From Ferroplasma acidarmanus Fer1 (lineage in GTDB: Archaea; Thermoplasmatota; Thermoplasmata; Thermoplasmatales; Thermoplasmataceae), in contig NC_021592.1 of the NCBI RefSeq assembly GCF_000152265.2, forward strand, positions 806,001 to 870,000: DNA of 64,000 nucleotides, written 5' to 3'. This document shows positions 8,441 through 17,810 of the stretch, piece after piece (the first letter of the stretch is position 1; every line of letters starts with the position of its first letter). Both the position numbers and the translations under genes were made by a program. Under the pieces are notes generated by a model. It was not told the DNA's origin, ran no database searches, and worked only from the letters and a program-made list of their open reading frames with translations.

Positions 8441-9205
8441 TTATTTTCCAGTAAATTTTGGACTGCGCTTTTCCCTGAAGGCAGAGACACCTTCGCGGAA
8501 ATCATGGCTTGTTCCAAGATCTGACTGCAATCTCGCTTCATCCTGCAGGAAATCATCAAGGCCGTAATAAAGAGACTGATTAATAAGCTGCTTTGACACA
8601 GAATATGCCCTGTATGGCCCATTTGACAGCTTTTCTCCAAGTTCAATTGCATCCATAAATGGATCGTCTACAACCTGCACCAGCCCCATTTCTTCAGCTT
8701 CCTTAGCTGAAAATGACCCACCATACAAAAGATATGGCCTGGCTTTAGCTCCAGCAAGGCGTGATAGAATGAGCACGAGCCCGGTATCAGGGGCAAGGGC
8801 TATGCCATGGAATCCCATAATGAAGTTTGTTTCACGCGATGCAAAGGATATATCGCATGCCAGTGCAAGGCTCATGCCTGCTCCGGCGGCCACACCGTTT
8901 ATTGCAGATATAAATATTTTCTTGCTGTTCACCATCTCTTTCAGGATAGGGTGAAAAGAGTTGGATAGCTCATCTCTTATATCAACCTCTTTATCTGATG
9001 TTGATGTGAGATCAGCGCCTGCTGAAAAAGCCTTGCCTTTTCCGGTTAATATTGCTATTCTCTTGGCTGGATCAGAATTGAAGTCCTTAAAAGCCGCCAA
9101 TAGGTCTGACCTTACATCTTCCCCGAGGGCATTTAGTTTGTTGGCCCTATTGATTTCAATAACAGAAACATATCCCCTATCCTCAATAAGCAGTGTGTTG
9201 TACAT
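8441..9205 (-). CDS. Enoyl-CoA hydratase/isomerase, PaaG-like
   Basis: This 254-residue crotonase-fold protein is of standard length. The oxyanion-hole stretch GKGKAFSAGADL is near residue 56 and AINGVAAGAGMSLALACD near residue 104. The active-site region reads HGIALAPDTGLVLILSRL, with Asp where classical hydratases have Glu, as in PaaG-type isomerases. The reaction could be double-bond isomerisation or hydration of an acyl-CoA. There is no beta-oxidation operon next to it. The upstream 372 bases hold no gene until the small charged ORF on the other strand. Confidence 0.85.
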   Translation of the reverse strand: MYNTLLIEDRGYVSVIEINRANKLNALGEDVRSDLLAAFKDFNSDPAKRIAILTGKGKAFSAGADLTSTSDKEVDIRDELSNSFHPILKEMVNSKKIFISAINGVAAGAGMSLALACDISFASRETNFIMGFHGIALAPDTGLVLILSRLAGAKARPYLLYGGSFSAKEAEEMGLVQVVDDPFMDAIELGEKLSNGPYRAYSVSKQLINQSLYYGLDDFLQDEARLQSDLGTSHDFREGVSAFREKRSPKFTGK

Positions 9206-9530
9206 ATTAATTTACCAAGCTGTTTTCTATATTTAAGTTTTGGCATCAAGAATTTTGCAGTGATTTCATCATTATGTTAAGGCATTACAATACTATATGA
9301 CCGTAGCATTTTAATCTGATTTGGTTCTATCTGGCTGAACATAAGAGGCATATTCTTTAAAACGTCAATAGTGTAAATTTTATATTTAATTCCCACCATG
9401 ATTCAGGTTATGGTTCATGAGAAAACAGGATTATATTATTAAAATCATGAATGCCAATTTTAAGTATAAACATGTAAACTCTCTGTTAAGTTGCAGTTAT
9501 AAACTTTCAAATAATATATATCCACAAATA

Positions 9531-9543
9531 TTTATATATAAAC
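9531..9543 (+). promoter_or_regulatory. TATA box for the small charged protein gene
   Basis: A strong archaeal TATA-like sequence, TTTATATATAAAC, sits about 40 bases before ATG 9578. This would place the transcript start near 9562 and give a short leader with a ribosome-binding site. The rest of the 9206-9577 gap is AT-rich DNA in which I see no other gene or repeat. Confidence 0.5.
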
Positions 9544-9577
9544 AAAGGCTAGGAGTTTAAAGGTTAAGGTGAAAATT

Positions 9578-9745
9578 ATGGATTCTGAGAAAAAAAAGGA
9601 AGATGAAGAAATGAAGCAGCAGAAGGAGTATATAAAAGATAAAAAGAAGATAATAGAATCGGAGGAAAACGAGAATTCTTCAGTTGCTGCTGGAGAGGCA
9701 GAAGAGATCTCAGGATCCGAAGGCGGATTTGAACACGGTGAATAA
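9578..9745 (+). CDS. Small, highly charged hypothetical protein (55 aa)
   Basis: This short reading frame is convincing because an AGGTGA ribosome-binding site at 9567-9572 and a TATA box at 9531-9543 are well placed before it. The protein starts MDSEKKKEDEEMKQQKEYI, is almost entirely Lys and Glu for its first half (probably helical or disordered), and ends in a Ser/Gly/Glu-rich tail. No known domain is visible. A similar Lys/Glu-rich peptide is encoded at 63179-63355. Function unknown. Confidence 0.65.
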   Translation: MDSEKKKEDEEMKQQKEYIKDKKKIIESEENENSSVAAGEAEEISGSEGGFEHGE

Positions 9746-10063
9746 TATATTATCAAAATTCATTTGTGTTCAAATTTATAAAAATTTAATAATTATAAAT
9801 ATACAGTATAATAATAGTATTCTAAATTAAAATGGTATTCGTAATGACGCTGGAAGGCAAAACATCCAAGACAAATAGAAATAGTGAAAATCTTAAGTGA
9901 GACTCTAGCAGTAGACACATATATTTTTAGCTTATAATTCAGATCTTTTATAATTATTCCAGTTTCCATGGGATTTACAATAATCTTCAGAATATGAATA
10001 ATGAACAAAGGTGTTATGAATACCAGGAAAATGAATTAATCGGTTAAATGATAAAAATAATAA
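9746..10063. other. AT-rich intergenic stretch with no supported gene
   Basis: These 318 bases separate the small charged ORF from the end of glyA. The longest frames are a 71-residue one on the minus strand and a 22-residue one on the plus strand, neither with family features or good start signals. It probably holds the ends of the two convergent transcripts. I see no RNA gene or clear repeat. Confidence 0.5.
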
Positions 10064-11365
10064 TTATTTAAAAAGTTCAATATACTGGTAAGGCTTGAAT
10101 TTCCCGAAACAGTATTGCACTTCATTGAATGTGGATTTGAAGTCGCGGACTTTCTCTGCCATAACTTCAGGGTCTTTTTTCTTTATTATTATATCACTTA
10201 TAAGTTCTGCCAGTTCCTTTATATCTGCTTCCTTAAATCCAATTCTTGTTACTTCCTGTGTTCCAATTCTGATACCGCTGGGGTTCATTGATTTCTTATT
10301 GTCGTCATATGGCAACAGGTTTTTGTTCAATATTATGTTGCAACTTTCCAGCTTTTCTGCAACTTCCTTTCCGCCACCGTTCTTGGAAACATCTATGGCA
10401 AGTGTGTGTGATTTTGTAAATCCGTTCTTTTCTCCAAGGACATTAAAACCCAATTTGCTCAATTCTGAACCAAGTGTCTGTGCATTTTTTATGATCTGTT
10501 TAGCGTATGCTTCTCCGTAATCCAGGTGCTCGGCTAATGTTACACCAAGTGCGGCCATTGCATTGAGATGGTGATTGCTCAGAGTGCCGGGGAAGACGCC
10601 ACGCTGGACCTTTTTCCATTTTTCCTCTGTAGTTTCACCTATTATTATTCCATGCTGTGGACCCGGGAGTGTTTTATGTGTGCTTCCAGTAATTATCTGT
10701 GCACCTTCCCTCAATGGGTCCTGGAATTGTTTTCCTCCTATCAATCCGAGTACATGTGCTGCATCGTAGACAACGGTAGACCCTATTTCCTCCAGGGTAT
10801 CACGTAGTTCCTTAAGCGGTGTTGGGAAAAGGAATACAGATTGCCCGAACCATGCAAGCTTTGGTTTTGCCTGCTTAAGCAATTTTATAGTTCCATCCAC
10901 ATTTATGTTCATTTCGTCAACATCAAATGGATAATTAAGTGTCTTAAGCCCCCTGAATCCAACTGCACCAAAAGGTGCTGAACTGATATGCCCTCCGCCG
11001 GAGAGAGCCGGTGTTGTTATTGTGTCCCCGGGTTTTGTAAATGCATAGAGGACAGCCATATTGGAATTTGTTCCTGAAAGTGGCCTCGGGTCTACATACT
11101 TTGCATTGAAAAGTGCCCTTCCTAAATCTGTTACTTTATCTTCGATAATATCAACTATCTGGTTCCCCTGGTAGTACCTTTTATGTGGCAATCCCTCGGC
11201 GTACCTGAATCCAAGGTCTGTAAGCAACATTTCCATGGCCATGGGGCTCATTATATTTTCTGAAGCTATAAGTGGAATGCTTTCTTCAAAAAATTTGTTA
11301 TGCTTCATTGCTAATTCCCTTATAAAAAGTGCATCTTCAAGAAATTCATCGCTTTTATTTAACAT
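10064..11365 (-). CDS. glyA: Serine hydroxymethyltransferase
   Basis: GlyA interconverts serine and glycine while charging a one-carbon carrier (tetrahydrofolate or a methanopterin-type analogue). The 433-residue protein is full length. It shows the IASENIMS substrate region (residues 33-40), the DAAH cofactor motif (201-204) and the PLP lysine Lys231 in GSTHKTLPGP. It supplies one-carbon units also needed by PurN. It is a single gene with its own upstream region, facing away from the surface-protein gene's end. Confidence 0.95.
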   Translation of the reverse strand: MLNKSDEFLEDALFIRELAMKHNKFFEESIPLIASENIMSPMAMEMLLTDLGFRYAEGLPHKRYYQGNQIVDIIEDKVTDLGRALFNAKYVDPRPLSGTNSNMAVLYAFTKPGDTITTPALSGGGHISSAPFGAVGFRGLKTLNYPFDVDEMNINVDGTIKLLKQAKPKLAWFGQSVFLFPTPLKELRDTLEEIGSTVVYDAAHVLGLIGGKQFQDPLREGAQIITGSTHKTLPGPQHGIIIGETTEEKWKKVQRGVFPGTLSNHHLNAMAALGVTLAEHLDYGEAYAKQIIKNAQTLGSELSKLGFNVLGEKNGFTKSHTLAIDVSKNGGGKEVAEKLESCNIILNKNLLPYDDNKKSMNPSGIRIGTQEVTRIGFKEADIKELAELISDIIIKKKDPEVMAEKVRDFKSTFNEVQYCFGKFKPYQYIELFK

Positions 11366-11434
11366 TAAATAGATAATATAAAAAGGTATATTTATCTTTA
11401 CATTTAAAATTTATAAAATTATAAAATTATAAAA

Positions 11435-12754
11435 TTATTTTCTTTTCTTTATTGCGTATGCCGCAACACCTATTATTGCAAGTACAGCTATGATCCCTCC
11501 TCCTATATAGTATTCTGTGTAGTCCGTGCTATGGAATGGAGTATTGGATACAACCATGGTGTGGTTTGAGAAGTGTGGTACATACATAAATACATACATT
11601 CCGGAAGAGGTATTTGTGTATGAATAATAGGCATGGGTGCTGCTGGTTTCATTTACAAGTGTAGACATTGAAACATATGTAGCAATGCTTCCATCAAATT
11701 TAACATAGGCATGGCCAGTATTCTTTGTCACATTGTTTCCTATGAATACTGCCACTATGGTATGGTGGTTTACTGTAGAGTTTATGTCAAATGATGTTGT
11801 TGATGAGGTTTTGCTTGTATACACAAAATGTGTGGAAGAGTTGTAATTTATTGTGCTATTTGCAATTGTTCCATTGACTAAGTTCAGAGCTATTTCAGAT
11901 GATATCCTTCCTTTCATGATGTTGCTTAAAACCATGCTGTTGTTGGATATTTTCTGAAGTCCTGGTGGAGCTACCAGATTGACAAGTACAGGGCCTCTGT
12001 TTATGCTTGATATTGTTATATTTTTGCCTGTTATTTTGAAGTCCCCATTGTGTATAAACAACATTGCTATTGTTCCATTGTTGTCTATAACAATCATCTG
12101 CCTTCCCGCATTTATGGTATTATTGAAATTCACCATGACATGATCTGCCATATTCACATTACCGAATACATTTGAATTTGCCTGTGCATTCAAGCTATAG
12201 TTTGCACTTGTGCTGACCTGCGTATTGTTGGATGTATTGTATATATGTGCGGTGGATGGTACGACCAGGGTTAAATTGCCATTTACCATCATGTTGCTTT
12301 CCAGGGCGGGGTTATTGTGCAAAACGTAGAACGATGTGCCATTTACCATGATAAACATATTGCCTATTCTATAGGCAGTATATGAATGCATGTGTAAACT
12401 CATACCCAGGATAGGTAATGAAATACTAGTTATGGGAGTTCCGTTGGAATACATTTTGCTTATCAAAACTGTTGAGGTTAGGTTATATGTCACATTGGAG
12501 AACACACCGGTAGATGAATTGAAATCCGCTGTTAGATACTTGCCCATTACCATTCCTGTCGTGCTATTATACATCAATCTGGAACCATAGTTATGCATAA
12601 AATGATTATCTATGCTTCCATTAAAATCTGTAGCTGATGATCCTGATAATGCTGGTGAATTTGCCTGGCTGCCCGAATTCAAGGGAACCATAGCAAATAC
12701 CGAGAATATCATGACCACGGCTATCATTGTTGCTATGAGTACTTTATACTTCAT
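11435..12754 (-). CDS. Secreted, membrane-anchored surface glycoprotein
   Basis: This 439-residue protein has an N-terminal signal/anchor segment (about residues 4-24), a long Asn/Ser/Thr-rich ectodomain, and a single C-terminal helix (about 410-434, starting at IGGGIIAVLAIIG) followed by KKRK. I count at least twenty N-X-S/T sites, so heavy N-glycosylation is likely. The topology is that of an archaeal cell-surface protein anchored by its C-terminus. Wall-less Thermoplasmatales carry such glycoproteins. No enzyme domain is seen. The exact role is unknown. Confidence 0.7.
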   Translation of the reverse strand: MKYKVLIATMIAVVMIFSVFAMVPLNSGSQANSPALSGSSATDFNGSIDNHFMHNYGSRLMYNSTTGMVMGKYLTADFNSSTGVFSNVTYNLTSTVLISKMYSNGTPITSISLPILGMSLHMHSYTAYRIGNMFIMVNGTSFYVLHNNPALESNMMVNGNLTLVVPSTAHIYNTSNNTQVSTSANYSLNAQANSNVFGNVNMADHVMVNFNNTINAGRQMIVIDNNGTIAMLFIHNGDFKITGKNITISSINRGPVLVNLVAPPGLQKISNNSMVLSNIMKGRISSEIALNLVNGTIANSTINYNSSTHFVYTSKTSSTTSFDINSTVNHHTIVAVFIGNNVTKNTGHAYVKFDGSIATYVSMSTLVNETSSTHAYYSYTNTSSGMYVFMYVPHFSNHTMVVSNTPFHSTDYTEYYIGGGIIAVLAIIGVAAYAIKKRK

Positions 12755-13015
12755 AAAAACTCAACTGAAATTTAAGTATTTAATCGTTACTTTTTATGGA
12801 AATATATTAATATAAATATATGAAAACCGTTGTATTTGCATGTTGGTTAAGCTTTAAGGCTATTACTTCTAGGTTATCGTATTTTATTGTAAACTACTTC
12901 TTTCATACTGGAAAGCAGAAGTTTTATGGAGGGGTTTACTCATATAATTACATTCGTGCTTTTAATGTGATTAATGAAATACCAAATATTATAATTGATT
13001 TTTTAATAACAATCC

Positions 13016-13789
13016 ATGATTTTATTAATTGCCTCGAGAAAAGATGGAGCAAGCATGGAAATGGCATCCAGATTGCTGGAACTTTTCAAATTTGATAAAC
13101 TGGATGAAAATAAATACAGCTACAAAAATTATGAATTAAAATTCATAGACAATTTACATATATACCAGGACATGGAAGACCTGGAAGAGGGAGTTGAAAA
13201 GGTTGTTTTCCTATCAAAGCATTCTTCAAAGGCAGATATAAAATCCTTAACAGTACATCCTATTGGCAACTTCAGGAAAGCTGAGCTTGGCGGTCTTGAC
13301 AATGTAATTGTCCCATCAGATCCACTAGGAATGGGTGCTTCATTGCGGTATATAAAAAACAATTATTCAGGAGACCATTTTGAAATAACATTTGAAGCCA
13401 CACACCATGGCCCGTATATGGAAAAGCCTGCATATTTCATAGAAATAGGAACCACAGAAAATGAATGGAAACAGGAAGGCATAGCTGCTCTTATGGCTAG
13501 AGCCATAATGGAAGGTGTGGAGAAGGACTATGGAAATTATGTTGGTGTTGGCGGAGGGCATTATGCCCCGAAACTAAGCAGTTATTTCTTTAGCAATGAT
13601 ATAAACATAGGGCATATAATACCTAAATATGTCCATGAAATAATTTCAGAGGATGAAATTGAAAATGCGGTATTAAAAACAATGAATTGCAAAGGTTTTC
13701 TAATGGATGCACACGGGACAAAAGGCAGGGTGAAGGATATGATTACAAGAATTGCAGATAAGCACAGCCTGGAGGTTTTGAAAATCTGA
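13016..13789 (+). CDS. dtdA: D-aminoacyl-tRNA deacylase, archaeal type
   Basis: DtdA (DTD2/GEK1 family) removes D-amino acids wrongly attached to tRNA and so protects translation. This 257-residue protein matches archaeal DTD2: it starts MILLIASRKDGASMEMA, carries EATHHGPYMEKPAYFIEIG in the middle (residues 123-141), and has the family GGGHYAPKL motif near residue 178. ATG 13016 lies next to a TATA-like AT run, so the message is probably leaderless. It starts a run of same-strand genes that may deal with D-amino acids. Confidence 0.9.
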   Translation: MILLIASRKDGASMEMASRLLELFKFDKLDENKYSYKNYELKFIDNLHIYQDMEDLEEGVEKVVFLSKHSSKADIKSLTVHPIGNFRKAELGGLDNVIVPSDPLGMGASLRYIKNNYSGDHFEITFEATHHGPYMEKPAYFIEIGTTENEWKQEGIAALMARAIMEGVEKDYGNYVGVGGGHYAPKLSSYFFSNDINIGHIIPKYVHEIISEDEIENAVLKTMNCKGFLMDAHGTKGRVKDMITRIADKHSLEVLKI

Positions 13790-13848
13790 TATATAAATGC
13801 CCAATGTTTATATATGAAATTAGGTTATATTAATACCAGTGAAAAAAA

Positions 13849-14784
13849 ATGGAAATAGAAACAGAAGATAAGCCCCCGGGTAGTCCATTAATAAGGGATT
13901 CTGCCATAGGCAACTACCTGGAAAGAAGCAATTTTTTTATAAAATATGAGGGGGTAAACCCAACGGGAACCCAGAAAGATAGAATTTCAAGAAAACATGT
14001 TGAGAATGCAATAAAACAGGGATATAAGGAAATATCTGTGGCAACATGCGGAAATTTTGGAGCGTCGATTGCATATTATGCAAGGGGAATGGGTATTAAA
14101 GCAATAGTTGGAATACCAGCAGAATATTCAAATTCAAGGCATGCAGAAATAGCTGCGTACGGTGCAGACATAATAGAAAAACCACTAAAATATGAAGAAA
14201 TGGTTGAATATATCAGGGAAGAGGCAAAAAATAACAACTGGTATGATGCGAGCCCAGGGTCACCAAATAAAAGCATAGATGTTTCAGGATACAGCGAAAT
14301 ATCATTTGAAATTTATAACCAGCTTGGCTTTGCCCCTGAATATATATCAATACCGGTAGGGAATGGAACAACGTTTTATGGAATATATTACGGATTCCTG
14401 AAATTATACAGGAATAGAAAAATAGATAAAATGCCGAAATTCATTGCAACAAGCACTGAAGGCGGAAACCCTATTGTCTATTCATTCATAAACGGGTTCA
14501 GGAACATAGTTGAGCTTAACCCTGAAAATATCGTTGAAACATATGCAAATGAACCGTTGATTGCCTACAGGTCATATGATGGGCAGAAAGCACTGGATGC
14601 ACTGTATAAAACACATGGAAAAGCATTATACGTATCTGATATGAAAATGGAGGAAATATCCAGAGGATTTAGAAAAATTGATAATTTATCAGTTCTGCCA
14701 GCATCTGCTTCCGCGGCTGCAGGTGCATTAAAATTTGCAGGGAATAATAGTTGCGTCATTGTATTAACTGGAAGTGATAAATAA
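13849..14784 (+). CDS. Threonine synthase-like PLP-dependent enzyme
   Basis: This is a fold-type II PLP enzyme of 311 residues, shorter than threonine synthase (about 350-400). The PLP lysine is probably Lys43 in NPTGTQKDRIS, the substrate loop ATCGNFGASIAYYARGMG follows, and the phosphate-binding PVGNGTTFYGIYYG is near residue 168. The N-terminal zinc segment of many archaeal threonine synthases is absent. Its stop overlaps the next gene's ATG by one base (TAATG), so it is translationally coupled to the DUF1611 protein. It could act on threonine, cysteate or another amino acid; the reaction is not determined. Confidence 0.7.
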   Translation: MEIETEDKPPGSPLIRDSAIGNYLERSNFFIKYEGVNPTGTQKDRISRKHVENAIKQGYKEISVATCGNFGASIAYYARGMGIKAIVGIPAEYSNSRHAEIAAYGADIIEKPLKYEEMVEYIREEAKNNNWYDASPGSPNKSIDVSGYSEISFEIYNQLGFAPEYISIPVGNGTTFYGIYYGFLKLYRNRKIDKMPKFIATSTEGGNPIVYSFINGFRNIVELNPENIVETYANEPLIAYRSYDGQKALDALYKTHGKALYVSDMKMEEISRGFRKIDNLSVLPASASAAAGALKFAGNNSCVIVLTGSDK

Positions 14785-15812
14785 TGGAAAAGGCAGTGGT
14801 TCTTTCTGAGGGGTGTTTTGCCACCACATATGGCAAGACGGCCAACGGGCTTGTAAGGTACAGCAAAAGGTATGACATAGTTGCAGTCATAGACTCGAGA
14901 TACTATGGCATGGATGCAGGGTATGTCCTTATGGGCAGGCAGAATGGCATAAGGATTGTCAGTACAATTCAGGAGGCAAAAGCTCTCGGAGCTACAACAC
15001 TGATAATCGGTGTCGCAACCGATGGTGGTTATCTTCCGGTGGAATACAGGCAATATGTTTCCACGGCTATCGAAGAGGGAATGAACATAGTAAATGGGTT
15101 ACACCAGTACATAAGCAATGATAATGAATTCAGCAAGCTCGCAAAAATATACGATGTGGAAATTACTGATATAAGGAAAATTTTTAACAATTATGAATAT
15201 TCATTTACAGGAAAAATACAGGAGGTAAAATCGAAAAAAATTGCGGTACTGGGAACGGATAGCGCTATAGGCAAAAGGACAACTGCAGTTTATCTGAATG
15301 ATGCCATGAACAGGAAGAAAAAACAATCTGAATTAATAGGCACCGGGCAAACATCCTGGATGCAGGGATTTCCATATACAGTTGTAATGGATTCAATCAT
15401 AAATGATTTTGTTGCCGGGTCTTTAGAATATATAACATATAAAGCGTGGCAGGAAAAACAGCCCGAGTATATGTTCCTTGAAGGGCAGGGGTCTATTCTG
15501 CATCCAGCATATCCAGGAGGGTTTGAAATAATAGGTGCAATGCGCCCGGATGCCATAATACTCCAGCATGCGCCAAAAAGGAAGTTTTACGACGGCTTCC
15601 CTGAATACCCTATTGAGCCGCTGGAAAAATACATAAAGGTTCTTGAGCTTGTTTCCAACAAAAAGGTAATTGCAATATCATTGAACACCGAAAATATGGA
15701 AAAATCAGAGATAGAAGTTGAGAAAACAAAACTTGAAAAAATATACAATATACCTGTATTCGACCCTCTGGAAGAATTTGAAAACATTACCGGCGTTATA
15801 TCAGATTTATGA
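14784..15812 (+). CDS. DUF1611 family P-loop protein (DgcN-like)
   Basis: This 342-residue protein has the DUF1611 layout: an N-terminal Rossmann-like domain (about 1-115, with AVIDSRYYGMDAG) and a C-terminal P-loop domain with GTDSAIGKRTTAVYL at about residue 156. A characterised member, DgcN, N-acetylates D-glutamate. Other members are unstudied, so the activity here is inferred. It overlaps the PLP enzyme gene by one base and precedes a PP-loop ATPase gene by 36 bases. With dtdA upstream, this suggests a D-amino-acid link. Confidence 0.75.
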   Translation: MEKAVVLSEGCFATTYGKTANGLVRYSKRYDIVAVIDSRYYGMDAGYVLMGRQNGIRIVSTIQEAKALGATTLIIGVATDGGYLPVEYRQYVSTAIEEGMNIVNGLHQYISNDNEFSKLAKIYDVEITDIRKIFNNYEYSFTGKIQEVKSKKIAVLGTDSAIGKRTTAVYLNDAMNRKKKQSELIGTGQTSWMQGFPYTVVMDSIINDFVAGSLEYITYKAWQEKQPEYMFLEGQGSILHPAYPGGFEIIGAMRPDAIILQHAPKRKFYDGFPEYPIEPLEKYIKVLELVSNKKVIAISLNTENMEKSEIEVEKTKLEKIYNIPVFDPLEEFENITGVISDL

Positions 15813-15848
15813 ACCACCGAAATATATACTTTATGTGGGTGCTAAAAA

Positions 15849-17264
15849 GTGTATATTGACAATGTAATTTCATTTGACAGTATTGAGGTGAATATAGCCA
15901 GTATTGAGAAAAAAAGGATCATAGGAAATATAAAATTTGATGATTTTTCATACAGGTTGATTTTCACATATGCCGAAGATATTGATGTGGACAGGAATAT
16001 AGCAGGGCTTATACTTACAATGCCTGCAATTAATTTTACCTATTTTGCCCGGAAACTGGTTTTAAATTTCCCGGTATCACCTACAGATATAGAGTTGATA
16101 AAAAATTTTATGAAAATAAATGCCCATGAAGTTTTTATTAATAAAATAATAAACAGGAGATATGATTACATCAAACCGGAGTTTATACCGGCTGAAGATG
16201 ATATTACCGCAGCCAATGCTGATGGAATAACTGAGCTTGTATGCCCTGAAACTTTCAGCGAAGAGAGGCCATGGAATACATCCCCTGATAAGGTGGCTAT
16301 TATGTCCTCAGGCGGCAAGGAAAGCCTTTTAGCCTTTGGAATTTTCAATGAAATAAACAAACCGGAAAACAATTATTCTTTCTATTTTGAAGAATCCGGT
16401 TCACACTGGCTCACAGCAAAAACAGCCTATGACTATTATAGAGAAAACTTTGGAAATGTAATGAAAGTATGGTCAAATACAGACAGGTTTTACCATGAAA
16501 TGCTGAATCATATAAAAATAGTGAACACAGATATGATAGATATACTGTCCGATGATTATCCAATCCAGGTTTTTATTTTCCCGGTGTATATATTTTTGCT
16601 GCTGCCTTTGCTCAAAAAATATTCCATTGGAAATATAATCATGGGCGATGAATTCGACGACCCTCGGGAAATGGGTGATTATAAAGGATTGAAATATTAC
16701 TATGGAATTTTTGACCAGACTTATGATTTCAACCATATGCTTTCTCTATACTTCAATAAGAAAGGGGTAAACGCAGGTGTATACTCTATAGTTTATCCAG
16801 TAACCGGATATCTGGAAGAGAAAATTTTAATGGAACGCTATAGGGATTTGTTCCTGCAGCAGAGATCATGCCACTCATGCCATAGAAAAGACGGTGTAAT
16901 AGAACCATGCGGGAAATGCTCGAAATGCCTTGGAATACTATTGTTCATTGAGGCTTCTGGAGGAAAACCGGAAGATATATTGTATTCCAGCGATGACGTA
17001 AGATTATTAAAAAGAAGGCTTTCAAAGGCAAGGCTCCGGCTTGACCCTGATGAGAGGATTTATGCAGAATCAAAAATTGGTTTGTATTCCGGCAGTATCG
17101 GAGATGCTGAACATGCCGGAGGATTGCATATTATGCCCTATGAGAATTCTCTATTTTCCGTAATACCGGATAATTTCCGCAGCCCTATTGAAAAGATATT
17201 TTCAGCTTACGCAGAAGGGATATTTAAACTGGACAATGGAAAATGGGTAAATATTCAGAAATAG
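15849..17264 (+). CDS. PP-loop ATPase with a cysteine cluster, possibly MurL-like
   Basis: This 471-residue protein has a PP-loop (N-type ATP pyrophosphatase) signature, MSSGGKESLLAFG, with SGGKES at residues 154-159. This implies adenylation of a substrate with release of pyrophosphate. A cysteine cluster around residue 340 (CHSCHRKDG, then CGKCSKC) may bind zinc or Fe-S. The pattern recalls MurL, the ATP-dependent L-glutamate epimerase of some bacteria, but I could not compare them directly; a tRNA-modifying or QueC-like role is also open. The start is a GTG about 23 bases after a TATA-like run, so probably leaderless. It overlaps the end of tsr3 by 10 bases. Confidence 0.55.
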   Translation: MYIDNVISFDSIEVNIASIEKKRIIGNIKFDDFSYRLIFTYAEDIDVDRNIAGLILTMPAINFTYFARKLVLNFPVSPTDIELIKNFMKINAHEVFINKIINRRYDYIKPEFIPAEDDITAANADGITELVCPETFSEERPWNTSPDKVAIMSSGGKESLLAFGIFNEINKPENNYSFYFEESGSHWLTAKTAYDYYRENFGNVMKVWSNTDRFYHEMLNHIKIVNTDMIDILSDDYPIQVFIFPVYIFLLLPLLKKYSIGNIIMGDEFDDPREMGDYKGLKYYYGIFDQTYDFNHMLSLYFNKKGVNAGVYSIVYPVTGYLEEKILMERYRDLFLQQRSCHSCHRKDGVIEPCGKCSKCLGILLFIEASGGKPEDILYSSDDVRLLKRRLSKARLRLDPDERIYAESKIGLYSGSIGDAEHAGGLHIMPYENSLFSVIPDNFRSPIEKIFSAYAEGIFKLDNGKWVNIQK

Positions 17265-17749
17265 CTGTCCTGGACCTGAATGCACTCTTCATCACTGTTG
17301 CATTTCATATAATCATTTAGCGGGTTTATATTAGTTTTGATAAAATTCTGTGCCCATGAGTATTTGGAAATAACATCGCCGGCAAGTTCTGAATATCCCA
17401 TAATGTATAACGCAGCGGCTAAAGCTTCCAGTGATGATAATTTTCCGGGCTTTCCATAATTCACAGGATTTACCGGTAGCAACAGTGGAAGCTTTTTCCC
17501 ATTTTTCCCTTTAATATTTTCTATGGTGTTTATCCTGTTCCATGAGCCGTCAATAACAACTATCCCTTTATCCTCAAACAGCATTTTATTTGAATTTAAC
17601 AGAAAATTATCGGAGTACGGCGTGAGGTAAAGTTTATTGTATATTTTATTAAGGGGTATTTCAATGGCCAGCCCATAGCGTTCCAGTTTTTTCATGGTTG
17701 ATTTCTTTGGATCGTCCTGGCCGAGATAAACATAAAATATTTTTTCCAT
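17255..17749 (-). CDS. tsr3: 16S rRNA aminocarboxypropyltransferase Tsr3
   Basis: Tsr3 transfers the aminocarboxypropyl group of SAM to a modified uridine in the small-subunit rRNA, a late step in ribosome maturation. This 164-residue protein has the family core: DGSWNRI near residue 68, then PLLLPVNPVNYGKPGKLSSL, EALAAALYIMGY, and SKYSWAQNFIKTN. The size is typical of archaeal Tsr3. It converges with the PP-loop gene, overlapping it by 10 bases. Confidence 0.9.
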   Translation of the reverse strand: MEKIFYVYLGQDDPKKSTMKKLERYGLAIEIPLNKIYNKLYLTPYSDNFLLNSNKMLFEDKGIVVIDGSWNRINTIENIKGKNGKKLPLLLPVNPVNYGKPGKLSSLEALAAALYIMGYSELAGDVISKYSWAQNFIKTNINPLNDYMKCNSDEECIQVQDSYF

Positions 17750-17810
17750 AGCCTATATAAGACACTGTCAAAATATAAAAGTTGCCATTTTTCCACCTTT
17801 GTTATCCGGT

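Noticed and set aside
9206-10063. A CRISPR or RNA gene in the sparse region around the 55-residue ORF
   Set aside because: I found no regularly spaced repeats and no tRNA-like fold.
12820-13095. A 91-residue plus-strand frame overlapping the start of dtdA
   Set aside because: No family pattern, no good start signals, and it runs into a certain dtdA frame. The AT-rich gap before dtdA explains it.
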